NCBI GenBank assembly: GCA_025463605.1 | Contig: JAODAV010000006.1 | Coordinates: forward strand, 1-64,000 | Reading direction: 5' to 3' | Source: Rhodoglobus sp. | GTDB taxonomy: Bacteria > Actinomycetota > Actinomycetes > Actinomycetales > Microbacteriaceae | DNA: 64,000 bases | Shown here: in pieces, positions 62,576 to 64,000 of the stretch | Numbering within the stretch: position 1 is the first letter of the stretch | Layout: each line of letters begins with the position of its first letter | The notes under the pieces: generated by a model | What the model saw: the letters and a program-made list of their open reading frames with translations, nothing else | What the model was told of the DNA's origin: nothing | Database searches by the model: none | Position numbers and translations under genes: made by a program

Positions 62576-64000
62576 TCACGTGGATATCGCCCTTCTCAGG
62601 TACAGCGCTTGCCCGATCTGGGCCGCGGTCGGCGCGGTCACGCCTTGGAGGTCCGCGAGCGTCCACGCGACCCGAAGCACCCGGTCGTAGCCGCGCATCG
62701 TGATTCCGCCTCGCTCAAGAGCGCGGTCGAGAGCTGCGGTGACGGTGTGCGCTAGCCGGACACCCGGTGCGCGCAACCACGAACCAGGCACCTGCGAGTT
62801 GAGCCGCCACGGAGTCGCCTGCAGTCGCTCGGCGGCCGCGGCCCTGGCGGCGACCACACGACCTCGCGCCTCTGACGTGGAGACCCGCGGTTGTTCGTGC
62901 GAGACCCGAAGCTGGGCCGAGGTGACTCGGTGCACCCGGAACTGGATGTCGATGCGGTCCAGGAGTGGGCCCGACAGGCGACCGATGTACCGTCGCCGGG
63001 CGCTCGGCGGGCACGTACACTCCGAGTCGCGAGCTCCGTACTGGCCGCAGGGACACGGGTTCGCGGCCAGGACGAGCTGGAAACTGCCGGGAAAGTGGGC
63101 GACCCCGTTGGCGCGGTGGATGCTGATTACCCCGGACTCGAGCGGCTGCCGCAGGGTGTCGAGTACGGAAGGGTTGAACTCGGGCGCCTCATCCAGGAAC
63201 AGCACCCCATGGGAGGCCCTCGCTGCTGCACCGGGTCGGATGAGCCCGCTGCCGCCCCCGACGAGCGCTGCTGCCGTAGCCGTGTGGTGCGGACTCTCGA
63301 ACGGCGGCCGAGTAGGCAGAGAGCCACCGACCGGAAGACCGGCGAGTGACCGGATGGAGCTGACCTCGAGCGCGGCTTCGGCATCGAGCGACGGCAGCAG
63401 CCCAGGCAACCGCGCAGCGAGCATCGTCTTGCCGGCGCCCGGCGGGCCGAGAAGGAAGACGTGGTGTCCGCCCGCCGCCGCGACGAGCATCGCTTCCACG
63501 GTCTCCGCGTTGCCGATGACGTCGGCGAGATCGCCCGGGTCGTCGGCGGGGGCATCCCGCACCGAATGCAGGATGGGCTCGACGGGCTCGGGCTCGAAGT
63601 CGCCCCCGTGCCAGATCGCGGCGTCACGCAGCGAGGCCACCGGGATGATCCGCACGCCCGGCACGAGGGATGCCTCATCCGCGTTGCCGGTCGGCACCAT
63701 CACCGTGTCGAATCCCCCGCGACTGGCCGCGAGCACCGCGGGAAGGATGCCGTTGACCGGCCTGAGGCGACCGTCGAGCCCGAGTTCACCGAGGTGCAGC
63801 ACGCGGTCGATGGACTCGGCCCTGACGGACCCGGCGGCAGCGAGAGCCGAGAGCGCGATGCCGAGGTCGAAGACCGATCCGTGCTTGGGAAGGGCTGCGG
63901 GCGACAGATTCACGGTGATCTTGCGCGGAGGCAGCGCGCACCCCGAGTTGGTCGCCGCCGAACGGACGCGGTCTTTCGCCTCGCCGAGAGCGGCATCCGG
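62576..64000 (-). CDS. ComM/YifB-family AAA ATPase (5' end outside window)
   Basis: The last 475 codons of a Mg-chelatase-like AAA+ protein. The visible part starts near SGCALPPRKITVNLSPAALP, continues through the Lon-like N-domain (RAESIDRVLHLGELGLDGRL), Walker A LLGPPGAGKTMLAARLPGLL, sensor HGVLFLDEAPEFNPSVLDTL, Arg-finger region PCGQYGARDSECTCPPSARR with Cys residues, and the C-terminal Mg_chelatase_C helix. In Vibrio and Haemophilus ComM is a branch-migration helicase for transformation. It is followed by dprA, suggesting a DNA-uptake or recombination role here too. Confidence 0.92.
   Translation of the reverse strand, partial: PDAALGEAKDRVRSAATNSGCALPPRKITVNLSPAALPKHGSVFDLGIALSALAAAGSVRAESIDRVLHLGELGLDGRLRPVNGILPAVLAASRGGFDTVMVPTGNADEASLVPGVRIIPVASLRDAAIWHGGDFEPEPVEPILHSVRDAPADDPGDLADVIGNAETVEAMLVAAAGGHHVFLLGPPGAGKTMLAARLPGLLPSLDAEAALEVSSIRSLAGLPVGGSLPTRPPFESPHHTATAAALVGGGSGLIRPGAAARASHGVLFLDEAPEFNPSVLDTLRQPLESGVISIHRANGVAHFPGSFQLVLAANPCPCGQYGARDSECTCPPSARRRYIGRLSGPLLDRIDIQFRVHRVTSAQLRVSHEQPRVSTSEARGRVVAARAAAAERLQATPWRLNSQVPGSWLRAPGVRLAHTVTAALDRALERGGITMRGYDRVLRVAWTLADLQGVTAPTAAQIGQALYLRRAIST

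Overview
The window is high-GC DNA from an actinobacterium, most likely a member of the Microbacteriaceae. Supporting signs are a DUF222-HNH endonuclease, DivIVA-type proteins, an actinobacterial GlgE/GlgB/GlgX/GlgP set, GatCAB, the order rpsB-tsf-pyrH-frr-cdsA next to xerC, dprA and comM, and many GTG starts. At least fifteen genes have a TANNNT-like box 6-7 bases before the start codon and no Shine-Dalgarno sequence, so leaderless transcripts look common. No tRNA, rRNA, CRISPR array, IS transposase or phage structural gene was recognised.

Layout. 1-7.1 kb holds small enzymes, a collagen-like lipoprotein, a PadR-controlled ABC exporter operon (PadR, membrane protein, ATPase, permease) and a DGPF/YCII protein paired with an ECF sigma factor of the ECF42 type. 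7.2-14.5 kb is accessory: a small Cys/His protein, a NERD-UvrD-type helicase, the stub of a broken gene, then a tightly overlapping three-gene operon (SIR2-like protein, a 215-residue unknown, Rad50/SMC-like ATPase) followed by a 154-bp nested inverted repeat. The operon has the layout of Lamassu/DdmABC (ABC-3C) anti-phage systems and is visibly more AT-rich than its surroundings. 14.5-18.2 kb has a membrane protein, a composite pseudogene relic (pieces of a small gene and of the gatB 3' end), a lipoprotein, a GNAT enzyme and gatB. 18.2-27.5 kb has tandem repeats, an HNH gene behind an SOS-like box, a transporter/CGNR regulator pair, an M28 peptidase, gatA-gatC, a lipoprotein and a hydrolase. 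27.5-33 kb carries ligA, an unknown exported protein, mnmA and a cysteine desulfurase. 33-42.8 kb is the alpha-glucan block: glgX, ybaK-like, VOC, glgP, glgE, glgB. 42.8-52.7 kb has a CnoX-like protein lacking its CxxC, a large membrane protein, a DivIVA-like coiled-coil protein, a permease, a CPA1 antiporter, a transglycosylase-like protein and a short DivIVA-domain protein. 52.7-58 kb is housekeeping (cdsA, frr, an EamA transporter, pyrH, tsf, rpsB). 58-64 kb has an M23 peptidase, xerC, a phosphoesterase, dprA and comM (cut by the window end).

Functional links: GatC, GatA and GatB form the tRNA-dependent amidotransferase although gatB is about 5 kb from gatCA. The desulfurase very likely donates sulfur to MnmA for tRNA 2-thiouridine. 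GlgE and GlgB build branched alpha-glucan while GlgX and GlgP degrade it. RpsB, EF-Ts, UMP kinase, RRF and CdsA form the conserved translation/lipid block. The three-gene defence-like operon is the best candidate for an undescribed or divergent system.
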